Position numbers and translations under genes: made by a program
Shown: positions 45,489 through 57,955 of the stretch, one piece after another
Position numbering within the stretch: the stretch's first letter is position 1
How the letters are laid out: each line of letters begins with the position of its first letter
Notes under the pieces: generated by a model
Told to the model about the DNA's origin: nothing
Databases searched by the model: none
What the model saw: the letters and a program-made list of their open reading frames with translations, nothing else
Assembly (NCBI GenBank): GCA_032164245.1
Contig: JAVMKO010000003.1
Coordinates: forward strand, 38,132,890-38,196,889
Origin: Sternotherus odoratus
Lineage: Eukaryota > Chordata > Testudines > Kinosternidae
Direction: 5' to 3'
Length of the DNA stretch: 64,000 nt

Positions 45489-48400
45489 TATAGCATATGT
45501 GAAAAATATACCATGTAAGCAAGTCAGAAGACATGGTTCTTTGCTCCTTGTCCACTGTGGGTGCTTGGGAACATTTATGAAAGTGCACACAACTGTTGAA
45601 AACGTTAAAAGAATGAAACTTTTGCAGCTACTACGGAAGGTTTGACTTTCTTGGTACACCTGACTTCTGGACACTATCGAAATGACTGGTTTGTACTATA
45701 TTTCCTGATTTTTTTCAGGTTCTCTTTAAAACACTTCTGGGTTTTGTATGTGTATGTTTTTCTCAGGATGGTATCAACACTTCCCTTAACACATCTTCCA
45801 GATGGCTAATATTGCAAAGTTGGTTGCAGATGAAGTCTTGCTAACAAAGTATCCAGAGTTTTACTGGACAAGTGTTCTTCACAGATTTACCCATGGTGTT
45901 GTCTTAGGTGTGGTTCTCTTTCATAAATCCCCAGTCTGTATATAGGTCTAGAAGGCAATGATCTACAGTCATGAAACTCACAACTCTTTATGCTTTCTGT
46001 ATGAGTGAGTGAAAGGACATAGATGCTCTGATTGGTTTCTCTCTCAGTTTCTGGAGAGAAAAATACCGCAAGGGACCTCACAGTACACTGGGCTATTCCG
46101 GAAAGGTCTGCTCTGAAGGAAGGATTTAAAAGGATTATGACTTCAATTAAAATATTAGCATTAAATTGCTAGATGAGAGGAAAAAGGGCAAAATCCCTCA
46201 GAATGACAGTCTGTGCTGAATTCTTTGCTATATCCCCCATATCCTGCTCTTGGGTTCTGTCACATAGTTCAGTGGCTTATCCTTCTGGCATCAGGTGTGA
46301 CCACTGCCTCAGTTCGTCTCTTTTGTATAAATTAGATTAGCTATTTGGCTATAATAAAAATCTCTTCCCTTGCTAGTGCAAACTAAGTTTAAAAATAAAG
46401 TCTCTCTCCTAGAAGGGTGTAAGAGTGTGCTACCCAGTCCCTGTGCTCTTGAGTACAGAGAAAGGGACTCTTTTATGCCAGACCAACCACTTTAGCTGCT
46501 CCCCAGCTTAAGTTAATTTTCTACACCCCCAGACTCCCACACTTTACCAGCTGGGAACTTGGGGACCCCCGGCTGCCACCATCTGAGTAAGTCTCCAAAG
46601 CCCTAGAGTGGGGTACTCAGACTCCCCAAAACCCTAACTCTGAGAGCCAGACACTTGGAGGCTGTTTCCCCTCCCCCCCTCACCCTTCTCGGCTGAAGGT
46701 AGAGACAGACTCTGCTTCTCAGCTCCTACCCTGAGCTGGTCCTTTTACCTACTCCCCTCCCTCCTCTCTTCCCAGTCTGGAAGCAGATAAAACCTTAAGG
46801 GAAATAAACCAAACGCTTTTTATAACTAACAAGATTTAATAAAGAAAAAAGATTAGAACATAGGCTACAGTACAACTTACAATTTAGAGTTCTCTAACTC
46901 CCCCTCTGAAAAGGATAGAGATACCCTAAATAGGCACAGACTTTATGGAAATCAAAATATTACTTACAGTCAGCTAATAGGAATATAAGAAGGAAAGTAG
47001 AGTCATCTCTAGAGGTAGAGATGAGCTCCGGGACCCTTGCCCATGCTGGCATGGCAAGCCAACTCCCCCCCCCCCCCCGAAACTCCCTCCCTCCCTCTCT
47101 CATGGCAGGGAAGCTCTTACGTCACTTGTTCTCAGGTAACGTTAACCCTCTCCAGCACTTTACATTTACGACAAAGGGTTTTGGTTTTAATAGCTCAAAT
47201 AGCATCACTCCTCCTGAGTCTAGCTAACTTATACACACAAATGTCTCCAGAGAGTTATATAGTGAACCCTCTTATTCTGAGCCTTCCTTTGGGCTTTGTT
47301 TTCCTCAACCCTCACTGGGTCAGTCTATCACAGTCTTTCCAAGCCCTCTTTTTCAGGCTTGATTCAGCAGCCTGACTCTACATTTCCTTTTCCTAGTTTC
47401 CTGTCACCTGGGAATCCCACTTCGAGCCTTACACACTCTAAGTCTCTTGACATCACACTGGTAAGACCTTTCTTATGAAGTGCTTTTCTTTTCTGGCCTC
47501 CCTCTCTCTCTCTCTGTTTCGCATTGTCTCTCTTTCTTTTGAGGAAAGTGGATGGCTTTTCATATCCCTGTCTTTCCAAATATGCCTTACTAGACTACAT
47601 ATCCCATTACTCCCTATCCAAGTCTCAGAATGTCTGGAGTCTGGCCTGAACCTGGAACAGGGTAAGAATAGGGTCTTGAACCTCTCTTAACAGGATACCT
47701 CCCACCTATGATGTACGCATTGCCCGTTCTTTACCTGATAACCCAGAAAAAGATAAAACTCCATAAATGCACCAGCCGGAGACAGTAGTTTTGTTAAACC
47801 AGTTTTTTCTGTTTTTTTCATTCATGCTGTGTTGTGCTGTTCATTACAGTATGTCAGTGGTATTACTCTCTTATTTACAATTCTTTCTCTCTTTTCATCT
47901 GCAGGAATGAAAAGGAAAATCAATGCCATTAGAGAAGGAATGATGAGCTAACCTCCTACAAGGTCTGTGCTCATCTATATAATTTCCTCAGAGGCCACAT
48001 CTCTGAATATACTGCATAGATTGTGCATATGATGGAAATATGGAAGGAACTATAAGAAAAAAAAATCCAAAAAGGATGTATGGTGCCGTAGCTCATTATA
48101 TTAGATGAGGATTTAGGACAGTCCAGGGTCAGACTGCCATAACCTTCCGGCCATTACAGGAACTGCCCTATGATTAGAAAGTCAGGAAAGAAACACTAGA
48201 GAAAGATTGAATTAAATGGCACAGGAGACAGGGTTTCTGATGTAATTTTTCAGTGATGAAACAACATTCATACCTCAATAGCATCATTGTATCTTGCAGT
48301 CAACCTGTGCATGGCTCCATAAAGCCACAGACAAAACAGCTGATAATGCGGGGTTCACCACTAAGAAAGAGCAGATGCCCTCTTGCAATCTGTTGAGTTT

Positions 48401-50007
48401 CAGCACTGCACCGCTCTCTAACAGCAGGATCATCTTCCATTGTACACTATATGTAAAAGAAAAAAAATCTTTCCAGTAGCCGGGAGTACTTTGCACACAG
48501 TAGTGTAGCTATGGGCACAAATATGTGCAAGTCTTTGTTTCTTCCAAAGTGAGGATGCTGCACTGTGATATTGGATGATGCATCATAGTATAGATTATAG
48601 TATTATATATCAGCAATGTGTATTTCAATGTACTCTGCAGGTCTTGCTGAAGATGTTGTATTATCCTGTGGGGATATGCACTCAGTTTATTTCCTTTGCT
48701 GTAATGACTGAGGCAGGCATAGGGTGTTTTGAGTGACCGACTCATAAAGTCCATTGAGAGGTATTATTCATTAGTGGCGTCAACACCATTTGTGTAGCAT
48801 GTCACGATACATCAACCAACCCTGCTGTATTAGTATAAAGCCCTTAATTAAGGTACACTCAAAGGAAGAAGACATTGTACAAGTATTAGACAGTTTCTAG
48901 GTCAATATTTTGTATGTTGGATTGTTTGCCAATTGCTGTAAAACCAAAATACAGCCTAATTACTTAATATGTAATCTGTAAGTAAGGTTATTCAGAAAGC
49001 AGGATAAGTTTGATTTTACTTAGAAATGCTATATTTGGACACAAAGGAAAAGGAAAAGCAACAAAACACTATATTGTATCACTATTTCTCAGTTTCCTAA
49101 ATAATAAATATAGTGCATTGTATGGGGGTATTCTCAGAGATCCATTAAAGATTTTCAGTGCCAGGTCCTTTTGGGATAAATAAGTAATGCTGGTGAATCT
49201 TTTTGTCTGTGGACACTGGAAGGCCATTCTGAAGCAATTAAAATGCTCTTATTTCCTCAGAGAACATCAGGAGTAGCTTTATGAGCACTTTATTGTGAGT
49301 GTTGTTGTTGTGTAGTTTCATGGGACTGCAAAGACAGGATCGGGTGGGAAGGTCTGGTCTGGCTGTAGTGATGGGATTGGTGAATTTTGGGAAGGGTGTG
49401 TGCTGAAAGGTTTGTATCTGTTCTGGGCCAGAGTTATGGCTGTGGTGCATTTTCTGCAGTGTGTATGGTGGTTTTGCTAGTGGTGAGGAGCAGAATCTAT
49501 GTACTGTTGGATACCATAATTTTCCATTTCCTTGGGTTTTTTTAGAAATGTTATGTATAGACCAACGTTAGCTGATACACAGTGTATTAATTGGAGGGAG
49601 GATATGTGTGTGTGGTCTTGTTACTACACTATTGTAAATTATAATGGACAGTCACATATTTATTAACTTTTCTCTTCCCTGTCCTAGTTTTGGCATCATT
49701 TCCTCACTTCCAACCCAGACTCAGTTCCTTCTTCCATCCTTCTGAAGAATCATGATCTGCCTCTCTTCTCCATCCAAATGCTCAACTGTATGTGGAATGA
49801 ATTTAAATGCCTTAAATACAGAATGTTAATTATCTTTTATGCAGGGTTCTCTCTCAACTATCTGGTCTGTGTGTCTTTGCCTGGGTGCCATCCATGTACA
49901 GTGTAAGCACAGACAATCCAGAAAGATACCTATAGAAAACATATTTCTCTCTGTGATTCTGATTGATGTTACTTCTGTTATTTAGAGAGAGATTTTTTAT
50001 GGTGAGT
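45489..50007. other. Unassigned sequence, 4.5 kb
   Basis: No gene was recognised. The part 46420-47230 is pyrimidine-rich with a C run near 47067 and could be an old retroelement in minus orientation, but no LTR ends, primer site or coding motif was found. At 47908 a good acceptor-like 'ctttctctcttttcatctgcag' precedes a short open stretch ending in a stop; this is too weak to call an exon. Confidence 0.35.
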
Positions 50008-50786
50008 GTGATGGGGTGGACTAGGTCCAGAAGGTGCCTGCTGGAGGGAAGTAGAGAGGTCCTCCAAGCTGCCTAGAGCTGTTGTACGGGAAGCAGCCAA
50101 TCAGGGCCCAGCATGCTAGTATAAGAAGAGCTGCAGGGCCAGAGTGAGATCAGTTCCTTGTTAGACTTGGAAGAGAGTGTGTCTGTCTGGCTGATGGAAC
50201 TATAGGACGTTGGACATAGCACTGCTGGCAGAGGCTGAGGGGAATGCCCAGGAGCTCCGGGCTGGCTACTGGGTTTCCACAAGGACAATGCCCTGAGGTA
50301 AGGGTGAAGAATGTCCTGGAGCCACAGGGAAGTGGCCCAGGAAATTAGAGTAGCAGTATGGCGAAGATAAAGAGACACAGCACAGCTGCTATCTATAGGG
50401 TCCCTGGGCTGGGAGTGGGTGCCCCCCACCAGCCACCTGGGCTTTGAGGCACCCCAGCGGGGGAACTGAACTGTAGTCACCCAGCTGGAGAGCTGTGGCC
50501 AGAAAGGCCCTGACAGGTGAAGACATTGCCTCTGGAGAAGGAGCCCTGGGGCACTGCTCTATACTTGAAGCAGGGACAGATTGAGAGAAACATTACTGAG
50601 AGAGGCCCCTGTTGGACATGTACCCCAGAGGGGGTTTGCTTTGTTTTCATTTCACATACAGATGATGTGTGACTCGGTCAGAGGGCTGAGTTACTGAAGA
50701 CCCACCACAAACAGAGAGAGAGAGTGTGCAAGCAAACACACAGCCGGAGTGGGGGCATGCGTGAGAGGTGATTGTACCCTGTTACA
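50008..50786 (+). mobile_element. Solo LTR, type 1
   Basis: Starts 'tgtgatggggtggactag' and ends '...ttgtaccctgttaca', so TG...CA ends. A TATA-like box (tataag, 50120) lies about 110 bases in. Flanks 'gtgag' and 'gttag' match 4 of 5, consistent with a worn 5-bp target duplication. No internal retroviral or gypsy coding region is next to it, so it appears to be a solo LTR. The 135-codon minus-strand ORF inside is incidental. Confidence 0.5.
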
Positions 50787-50956
50787 GTTAGAATAAACTG
50801 GTTGCTCTTCATTCCTCTGCCATTGCCATTAGGGAGGCTTATGCAAAATATGGGTCCTTACATTGCAATCTAAAGGTATACTAGGCAATTCTAATCTCTG
50901 GTGGCAAGTTGGTTCAAAGATATGAGCCTTTTGGTGAAAACATCCTACAACTAGCC

Positions 50957-51560
50957 TGTAGTGCGGCAGTTACCCCGCTTCTGTGAAAGGCTATGCTGAT
51001 TGGGGAAGCAGCCATGGTTGGGGCCATGCCCCAGTCAGGCCACAGCTAGCCCTATAAAAGGGCTGTGAGCCAGGAGTTAAGTCAGTCTCTCTCTAGTTTT
51101 TGAGAGAGAAGGACCTATCTGCCTGGGAGAAAAGGGTACCTGAAGTGGAGCAGGGCTGGGGAAAGGCAAGAGGGGCTGGGGAGCTCCAGTCTGGCAACTC
51201 CCCAGGCTTCAGGCCTTGTTACAGGCCGAAGAAAGGGACTGGGGCCTGCAGAGGAGCAGCCCGTGGATAGACAAAGGCAACAGGTACTATCCCCTTGCCG
51301 ATGATGAGTGGCCATTACGGACTGCAGTTTGTCCCAGTGAGAGGGGGCTAGATGATGACTGGCAGTAGCCACTGAGGCAAGGTGGGATTAAAGGGTTGGA
51401 AGTTTCCCTGGGAGGGGAGACCCAGAGTATGGGGGCACTGCCAGGGAGCAGCACCCCAAGGTAAAGTGGCACCGGGTCCTGGGAGGGACATAGGGGCCTA
51501 AGGCTAATTCTCTGGATGACTAGCAGGAGGCACCACACCAGTGAGTCTCGCATCGCTACA
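50957..51560 (+). mobile_element. Solo LTR, type 2
   Basis: Starts 'tgtagtgcggcagttacc' and ends 'gcatcgctaca', giving terminal TGTAG/CTACA inverted repeats. A clear TATA box (tataaaa, 51053) is followed by a T/C-rich then purine-rich R/U5-like part. The sequence differs from the LTR at 50008. Target duplication is not convincing ('tagcc' vs 'cagca'). No internal region is adjacent. Confidence 0.5.
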
Positions 51561-52420
51561 CAGCATTAGAAAGTTTCACTCTAGGCTCTCAGCATCCATT
51601 TAGATTGGAACAAGGCCATGCATCATGAACACAAAGGAAGTGTGTAAAATGTCGAGCTCCTAGGCCAGTGAGGCTTTACATCTGAGGATTGTGACTTTGA
51701 ATTGGAGTAAGAATTGTATAGTTTAGAGAGAAGAGTGCAGAAGTTTACAGGTTTTTTCAATTTTTCTTGCCCAAGGTATGGGTTGCTGCTTGGGCTTCCC
51801 ATTAATCCCAGGTGGAGTACACTGCATTGCAGTAATCTAACTAGGTGTCCTTAATCACTAGTTATTGGCCAGTTGGGAGGGATATAATTATGGAAAACTT
51901 TTTGTTCACACAAGGGATTTCATTACAATATTTATAAGTATTCTAAGGAATACTCCAGCAGTATGAAGTATATTGTTATCTACTTCAAAGAAAAAACACG
52001 TAAAGATTTTATTAGCAACCACTGTATCCATAACACACCGTTATACTACATAACTCAATGTATTTTATACTCATATATACAGTCAATTTCCCGCAGAGGA
52101 CAAAATATTTCAGTTCCAGCCACATTGAAGAACATTACGCAAGAAATACACCTATTTCTTTCATGTAATCAGCACCATCTCTAGAGAAGAGTAAATAGCT
52201 ACACATTTACCTGACACTGCAGATGCTGAACATGCTTGTAAAATGGCAAGTAAGGATTAAGAATTCACTTCACAAAGCCCTTCAAAATGTTATAAATAAA
52301 AAAACTAGATAAAAGATGTCACTTTACAGAGTGACGTGCACATTCTGGTTTCACTTATTACAGAGATTATATTATTTCTTTGTATCTCAATCATTCAGTC
52401 TGTTTGCTGTGTGCATGTGC
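51561..52420. other. Unassigned sequence
   Basis: No gene or repeat was recognised. Confidence 0.4.
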
Positions 52421-52427
52421 GCGCATA

Positions 52428-52830
52428 GACACACACACACACACTTTTTACATACATGTATCACAGTCCTAAATCCCTAGGAAACTATTTTGTCGATAAC
52501 ATACATACATAACACTAGAAAATTGTATGTGCATACAGATTGTATATACAAATATACATAAATAGTCAGATTAATATAATACATATAATTATAAAGATTA
52601 TTATTAAATGTATATAGATATATGTATATTCTATGATGCATGTGTGTGCATATATGTGATTGAAATAGAATGGCTGAATGGGAATTTAGGAGGGCATGCA
52701 TTGTGATACATGTATAACTATATAATATGGATAACATATAACACTAGTGTGTGTATGTGTGTGTGTACACACATACGTAGTTCCATAATACCTATGTATA
52801 TATATGTATATAATGACACAGAATGATGCT
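52428..52830. repeat. Simple-sequence-rich block: (AC)n, TATG/TATA and (TG)n
   Basis: An AC run at 52431-52444, then alternating pyrimidine-purine TATG/TATA sequence to about 52620, and '(tg)tgtgtatgtgtgtgtg' near 52747-52765 with more TATA to 52815. These alternating tracts explain the local minus-strand ORF rich in Tyr, His and Ile. Confidence 0.75.
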
Positions 52831-55782
52831 CTGAGAGTTTAGGAGTGCATGCATTGTGAAAAGTCATCTCCAGTGTCTGGATGCCAATTTGAAAGCTAAG
52901 CTATTGCATGTTTTGTTCATACAACTGGACTACCAAAGGGCAGAGAGCTGATGTTTAAAATCCATAAAAGGATGCTTTAGCAGCTGTGCTATCAGCTACC
53001 ACGTCTGGCACTTCCCTCCTGCTTCCTTCAGCCACAATAGATTGTAATTTAATAGAATCCAAGTCTTTTACTGCCTAAGACAGCCGGGCAGCAGTCCCAG
53101 AGGTCCTTTCAAATTGGGGGTTTTGCAATTCTTTCTAATCCATGGGAGATCCTAGTGTTCTTCTGCTTTACAAAGACAAGCAAAACTGCAGAAACACAGG
53201 GAGGTACAAATCCTTCAGTGGCAAGTTCAGGTAGAATGCACTGCAGAAAAATGAGGACAGATGCATAGCAGTCTACTGTGCTAACCATAGCCCCAGCCTT
53301 CCCAGGAGGTCTGTGCCAGATGGGACCCTTCACACATGGCTCTTACCCTTTGCTCTCAGAGGGCATCAGCTGCCTCCACAGCACTATTCCCCTGACTCAG
53401 ATCCTAAAGGAAGACTCAACCTTTTCTGTAACCCTGATTGCTCTCAAGGATCCCCTTACTTAAATCTTGTCCTAAGATAGCTGGCAATAGAGGGAGCTCT
53501 GGCTGCCCAGCTCCGGTGGAGTCAAAGATCGATTGGGAGCCAGTATAGAGACAAATGGATTCACTGTGGATTCCCCTGAATTTCAGAGTTTAGAGGCAAA
53601 ATCCCCTGTTCATATGAGGGGGCTTCATGGAGGAACTCTATAATGGTAGCATCATAGGACCTTCCTCCCCATTGAACAACATCCCTTGGGTTTTGCTTCT
53701 GGAGGGAGAAGTCAGGCCTCTTAAGGGTTATTGTTCTCTGATTGTCTATATGGATTCCAGTCTGGGTGTGCATGCACCCGATGTATGCAAGATCAGATTC
53801 TTTTGGCTAGCAATGTCCGTTGGGGCAGAGGCTGTGGCCTGGATGACCTTGCCCCAAGAGCATAATGGGTGGAGTGGGTCCAGCTGTTTTTCTGCCTGTG
53901 GCAGTGAAATGGAATCACTGCAATATTCAATTCCCTGAATAACGTGAGACTTTGCTAATCTTGGAGATATCTCTATAGAGGGAGTTAGTATTATTAGCAC
54001 AGTTAGTATAGTTTTTCTCCTTTTGTACTGTTGGCCTTAAAAAAAACCAAAAAACCTTTTAATTAGTGTTGGTGATGTGGACAGTACTGGGATTTAGCTG
54101 CTGTGGCTGAAACCAAATCTCCAAGGTTCCAAACATCACTCCTATGATGAGACTATTCCACTTAATGATGGGCCCTCAAGGTGCCTTTTTGCCTCCAAGA
54201 GTAGCATATCTATGATTGATGGTGGGTCTGCCACTCTTTCTCCACAAGGACAAAGAAAACGCGGGAGGCCCATCTGAAACTTTCACCATGATTGTCCTCA
54301 GTAGAGTGCCCTGTACCTTGGTACTGGCCATCTGTACTGCTATGATACTAGTTACAGTGGTTGTGGAAAAGTTAACACTAGAACTCCAGACAGAGTAGTC
54401 CCACTATTGTAGGAGGAGTACTCATTTTCTTTCTCATTTGTAGAGCACATTAGGGAGGTATCCATCATCCACTCACCTCACTTCCACTCATGTGATCACC
54501 ACTGGTCTCACAGGGAATCTAGGAGCTGTCACTATAAATGTAAGCTCATGGGATCTATGAGAAAGCATTCACTGTGGTATCCACCCATAGGTACTAGCCT
54601 CTTACAGCATGCATTCTTGGTCTTACTGGGTGTCTTTGGATATGCATCTGAATAAGAAGTCTGGTTCTACTGACCCTCCTTATTGAGTTCAATTTCCCTG
54701 CCAGCCATAAGACACTTCATAGAGTTGCTCTAGAAGGACAACCTGTACAGTCTCACACTGTGTGCTCGGAAGAATAGGACCTACAAGTGATGGAAGAACA
54801 ATTGATACCAGCAGTGAGCTCTTCCTCACGAGTTGAAACAGTAGCGGCCTCTGCTCCTAGTCAGCTGGATAAGTAAAATTATTTCAGGAACTTTTGCCCT
54901 CATAGGGGAAATTCAGACCCTTATGCCTGGCCTATATTGTGCTGTTCTTCATAAAGACAAAGTGACTCCTAGGACCCACCCTAAGCTTCTACCAAAAATT
55001 GTTTCCAGTTTTCATTTAAATTGGATGAATCGTCTGCTCTTTTCTTTCCCAAGTCCCGCTCAATCCAAGAGGAAGTCAAATTGCAAATCCCTGACATGGT
55101 TTTAGGGCTCTCTCATATTACCCAGACAGAACAAGACCCTTCAGGAGCTGTCCCAGGCTGTTTGTAGCATATGCAGATAGGGTTAAAGTTTGGACAATAT
55201 ACCTCTGAAGACTAAGTGACCATCTAATAGTATTTAATCATGCTATGACTTTGGGCATTCATCTGCATGGATGAATCTATTCTTTCTACAAGGGCTCAGG
55301 AAGCTTCTTTGAGAACGTGGGAATGTTGGTAATATTTTTGATTCCAGTGTGTACCTCTGTTTGCCTAAATGCTTGGTTTGCTGTGCGCTGAGTGTAAAGA
55401 ACAGGAAACATGAGGCATATTTGTCATTTAACTGTTTCAGGTGATGTGATTAGGTGGTTAAGGATTTGCTGGGGCCAGTCCTTATCAATGAAAGATTCTA
55501 TGAATTCTGTATTGTTAAAAGAACCAGGTGGGGAAGTGGTGCCAGAGTATAGGCACAGCCCCAGTGGACACAGCTGGCCAAAAGAACCTGATCTTGTTTA
55601 GATGGATGCATGAGCCCAGATGTGAGATGTGTGTGAACAATACATTTTGAAGTTCCGCCACTACTGTAGGGTGTTTCACCATTCTTTTTCCACTCCCAGG
55701 GGCAGCCCCAAGGATGGCCTTAGAAAATTAATAGTAGCTGATAACAGACATACTGGAATCATTAACATTAGTACTTTCATTG
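52831..55782. other. Unassigned sequence, about 3 kb
   Basis: No gene was recognised. Composition is somewhat more GC-balanced than the rest, and the best ORFs (53627-53938, 103 codons, and its minus-strand shadow) have no domain. It could be a decayed retroelement body, but I see no diagnostic motif. Confidence 0.35.
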
Positions 55783-55890
55783 CAGTAGTGCCTGGGGCCC
55801 TGATCAGACATAAGGCTTCATTGTACTTAGGCACTGCCCCAAAGAGCTTATATATCTAATGGACAAAACCACACAGAAGGCTGTAAAGCA
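55783..55890 (+). repeat. Dispersed reptile repeat fragment
   Basis: 'gggccctgatcagacataag', 'cattgtacttaggcactg' and 'ccccaaagagcttatatat' follow a dispersed repeat read as 'ccattgtgctaggcgctgta...cccaaagagcttacaatct'. A related piece lies at 58930-59010. It is recognised by pattern only. Confidence 0.45.
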
Positions 55891-56547
55891 ACATTAAAAT
55901 GCACAGTGCTTCACTGTGTGTTATCAGTTATTTCACTAGCCCCTCTGGGGATACATTTCTACTCTGTGTAAACTGATCGTGTCAGAAAGCTTCAGCAGAA
56001 TATTTCAGGTTAAAAACAATATTATAAAATCTAATATGGACAGAAATATTTTCTTGAAAAAAATAATGAAGAATGGTGATTTGGATTTATTCATTCCCCT
56101 GCAACATTTTTCACTTGAAATACTACAAGATAATACCAGTCCATCGGTACGAGGATAAAAAAAGAACTAGAAAAAAAAAAGTTTGGTCTAGTGTTTTTTT
56201 TTTGTCCTAGCTGAGTGAAATGCAAAATAAAAATAAACTATATAAATGATGAAAAGAACATAGCCAACTGAAACAAAATAATGAAAAGAAAATGACGGTT
56301 ATGTAGTTTAAAACACAAACATTTTTCCCATGTAGCATTTAAGACTGTTAAGAAATTACCATATATGGAAATGTACAATCAAGTTAAAATTGTTACAATT
56401 TTCCTGAACTAAGGAATAGTTATTGCAATTGCTGTGAAATGTTTTGGAAAATTACCTAGGAGTGGGGGACAGTCCCTGGTGCTATGAAGGAAAGCAAGGA
56501 AACTGTCATGCTCCTCTTAACATTTCTCCAATATCTCTTATTTGCAG
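55891..56547. other. Unassigned AT-rich sequence
   Basis: Contains A-rich and T-rich homopolymer runs (56170-56205). No gene. Confidence 0.4.
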
Positions 56548-56650
56548 CATGTCTACACTGCCCTTCAGTTTGGATTCTGGGGGCATGAGTAGCAGTGCAC
56601 ACCAAAGTGCTGCACTGTAACTCCCCAGTGTGGATGCTGTGGGAAAGACC
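56548..56650. repeat. Palindromic dispersed repeat fragment
   Basis: 'catgtctacactgcccttc' at the left and 'ctccccagtgtggatgctg' at the right form the opposed ends of a 'gtctacact...agtgtagac' type repeat. Short and diverged. Confidence 0.35.
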
Positions 56651-56689
56651 ACTTTCCCCTGCAAGTTGGCAGGTTGGCAGGGCCTGATT

Positions 56690-57955
56690 AAATAAACCCT
56701 AGAACACTCAAGGAGCTGAATGAGGAGATATCTGAGCTGTTATCTTCCACAACTCATGGACTATGAGACAGAGATTCCAGAAGACTGGAAAAGGGCAAAT
56801 ATAAAGCCCATCTATAAAAAGGACAATAAAAACAACATGGGGAATTTCAGACAAATGAGCTTAACTTCAGTACCCTGAAAGATAATGGAGCAAATAATTA
56901 AGCAATCCATTTGCAAACATCTAGAAGATAATAAGGTGATAAGTAACAGTCAGAATGGATTTATCAAGAGCAAATCATGTCAAACCAACCTAATAGCTTT
57001 CTTTGACAGGGTAACAAGCCTTGTGGATAGTGGGGAAATAGTAGCAGTGGTATATTTTGACATTAGGAAGTTTCTGATACTGTCTCACATGACCTTCTCA
57101 TAAACAAACTAGAGAAATACAACGTAGATGGAGCTACTATAAGGTGGGTACATAACTGGTTGGAAAACCATTCCCAGAGAGTAGTTAACAGTGGTTTACA
57201 GTCAATCTGGATGGATATAGCATATGGGGTCTGGCAGGGATCAGTTCTAGGTCCGGTTCCGTTCAATATCTTCATCGGATGAAGATAACGGAAGATTCGG
57301 ATGAAGATAACGGATGATAGTGAAGACTCATTCGGATGAAGATTCGGATGAAGATATCGGAAGATAGTGTCTGCAGGAGTGTTGTAAGCGAAACATGAGT
57401 AGTAACTCTTCCTCTCTACTGAGCACTCAGATGGCCTTAATTGGAGTATCATGTCCAGTTCTGGGTGCCACATTTCAGGAAAGATGTGGACAAATTGGAG
57501 AAAGTTGAGGCGAGAAAAACAAAAATGATTAAAGGTCTAGAAAATATTACTTATGAGGAAAGACTGAAAAAATTGCATTTGTTTTGTCTGGAGAAGAGAA
57601 GATTGAGGAGGGACATAATAGTTTTCAAGTACATAAAAGGTTGTTACAAGGAAGGAGGGTGAAAAATTGTCCTTCTTCACCTCTGAGGATAGGCCAAGAT
57701 GCAATGGGCTTAAATTGCAGCAAGGGAGGTTTAGATTGGACATTAGGAAATGCTTTCCAACTGTCAGAGTAGTTAAGCACTGGAACAAATTACCTAGGGA
57801 TGTTGTGGAATCTATGTCACTGGAGATTTTTAAGAATAGGTTAGATAAACACCTGCCAGGAATAGTTTAATTATTACTTAGTCCTGCTTTGTTGCAGGGG
57901 ACTGGACTAGATGACCTACTGAGGTCCTTTCAGTTTGACAATTCAATGATAATTC
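56690..57955 (+). mobile_element. CR1 LINE fragment (RT and 3' end) with internal replacement
   Basis: Plus-strand frames give 'MEQIIKQSICKHLEDNKVIS' then 'NSQNGFIKSKSCQTNLIAFF' and 'VVYFDIRKF' (where 'FLDFSKAFD' should be; 56885-57103), and 'VLGPVPFNIFI' near 57245-57277. After a foreign tandem block the C-terminal region resumes with 'EYHVQFWVPHFRKDVDKLEK' (57441 onward), 'YEERLKKLHLF', 'KHWNKLPRDVVESMSLEIFK', and the 3' UTR 'gactggactagatgacc'. The region containing the catalytic ADD is absent. Frames are broken, so the copy is dead. Confidence 0.8.
57276..57370 (+). repeat. Short tandem block replacing part of CR1
   Basis: The 11-mer CGGATGAAGAT occurs exactly at 57276, 57298, 57333 and 57345, with spacers such as 'aacggaagatt'. 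It begins inside a CR1 codon context ('aatatcttcat') whose reverse complement resembles the repeat (atgaagat), suggesting filler synthesis at a deletion. Confidence 0.75.

Noticed and set aside
45035..45518. ORFs of 119-137 codons on both strands
   Set aside because: They cross the GC-rich family B MITE; the Pro/Gly-rich part comes from homopolymer runs and the flanks have no domain.
50073..51553. Minus-strand ORFs of 85-135 codons
   Set aside because: They are antisense readings of LTRs, Ser/Pro/Leu-rich and without motifs.
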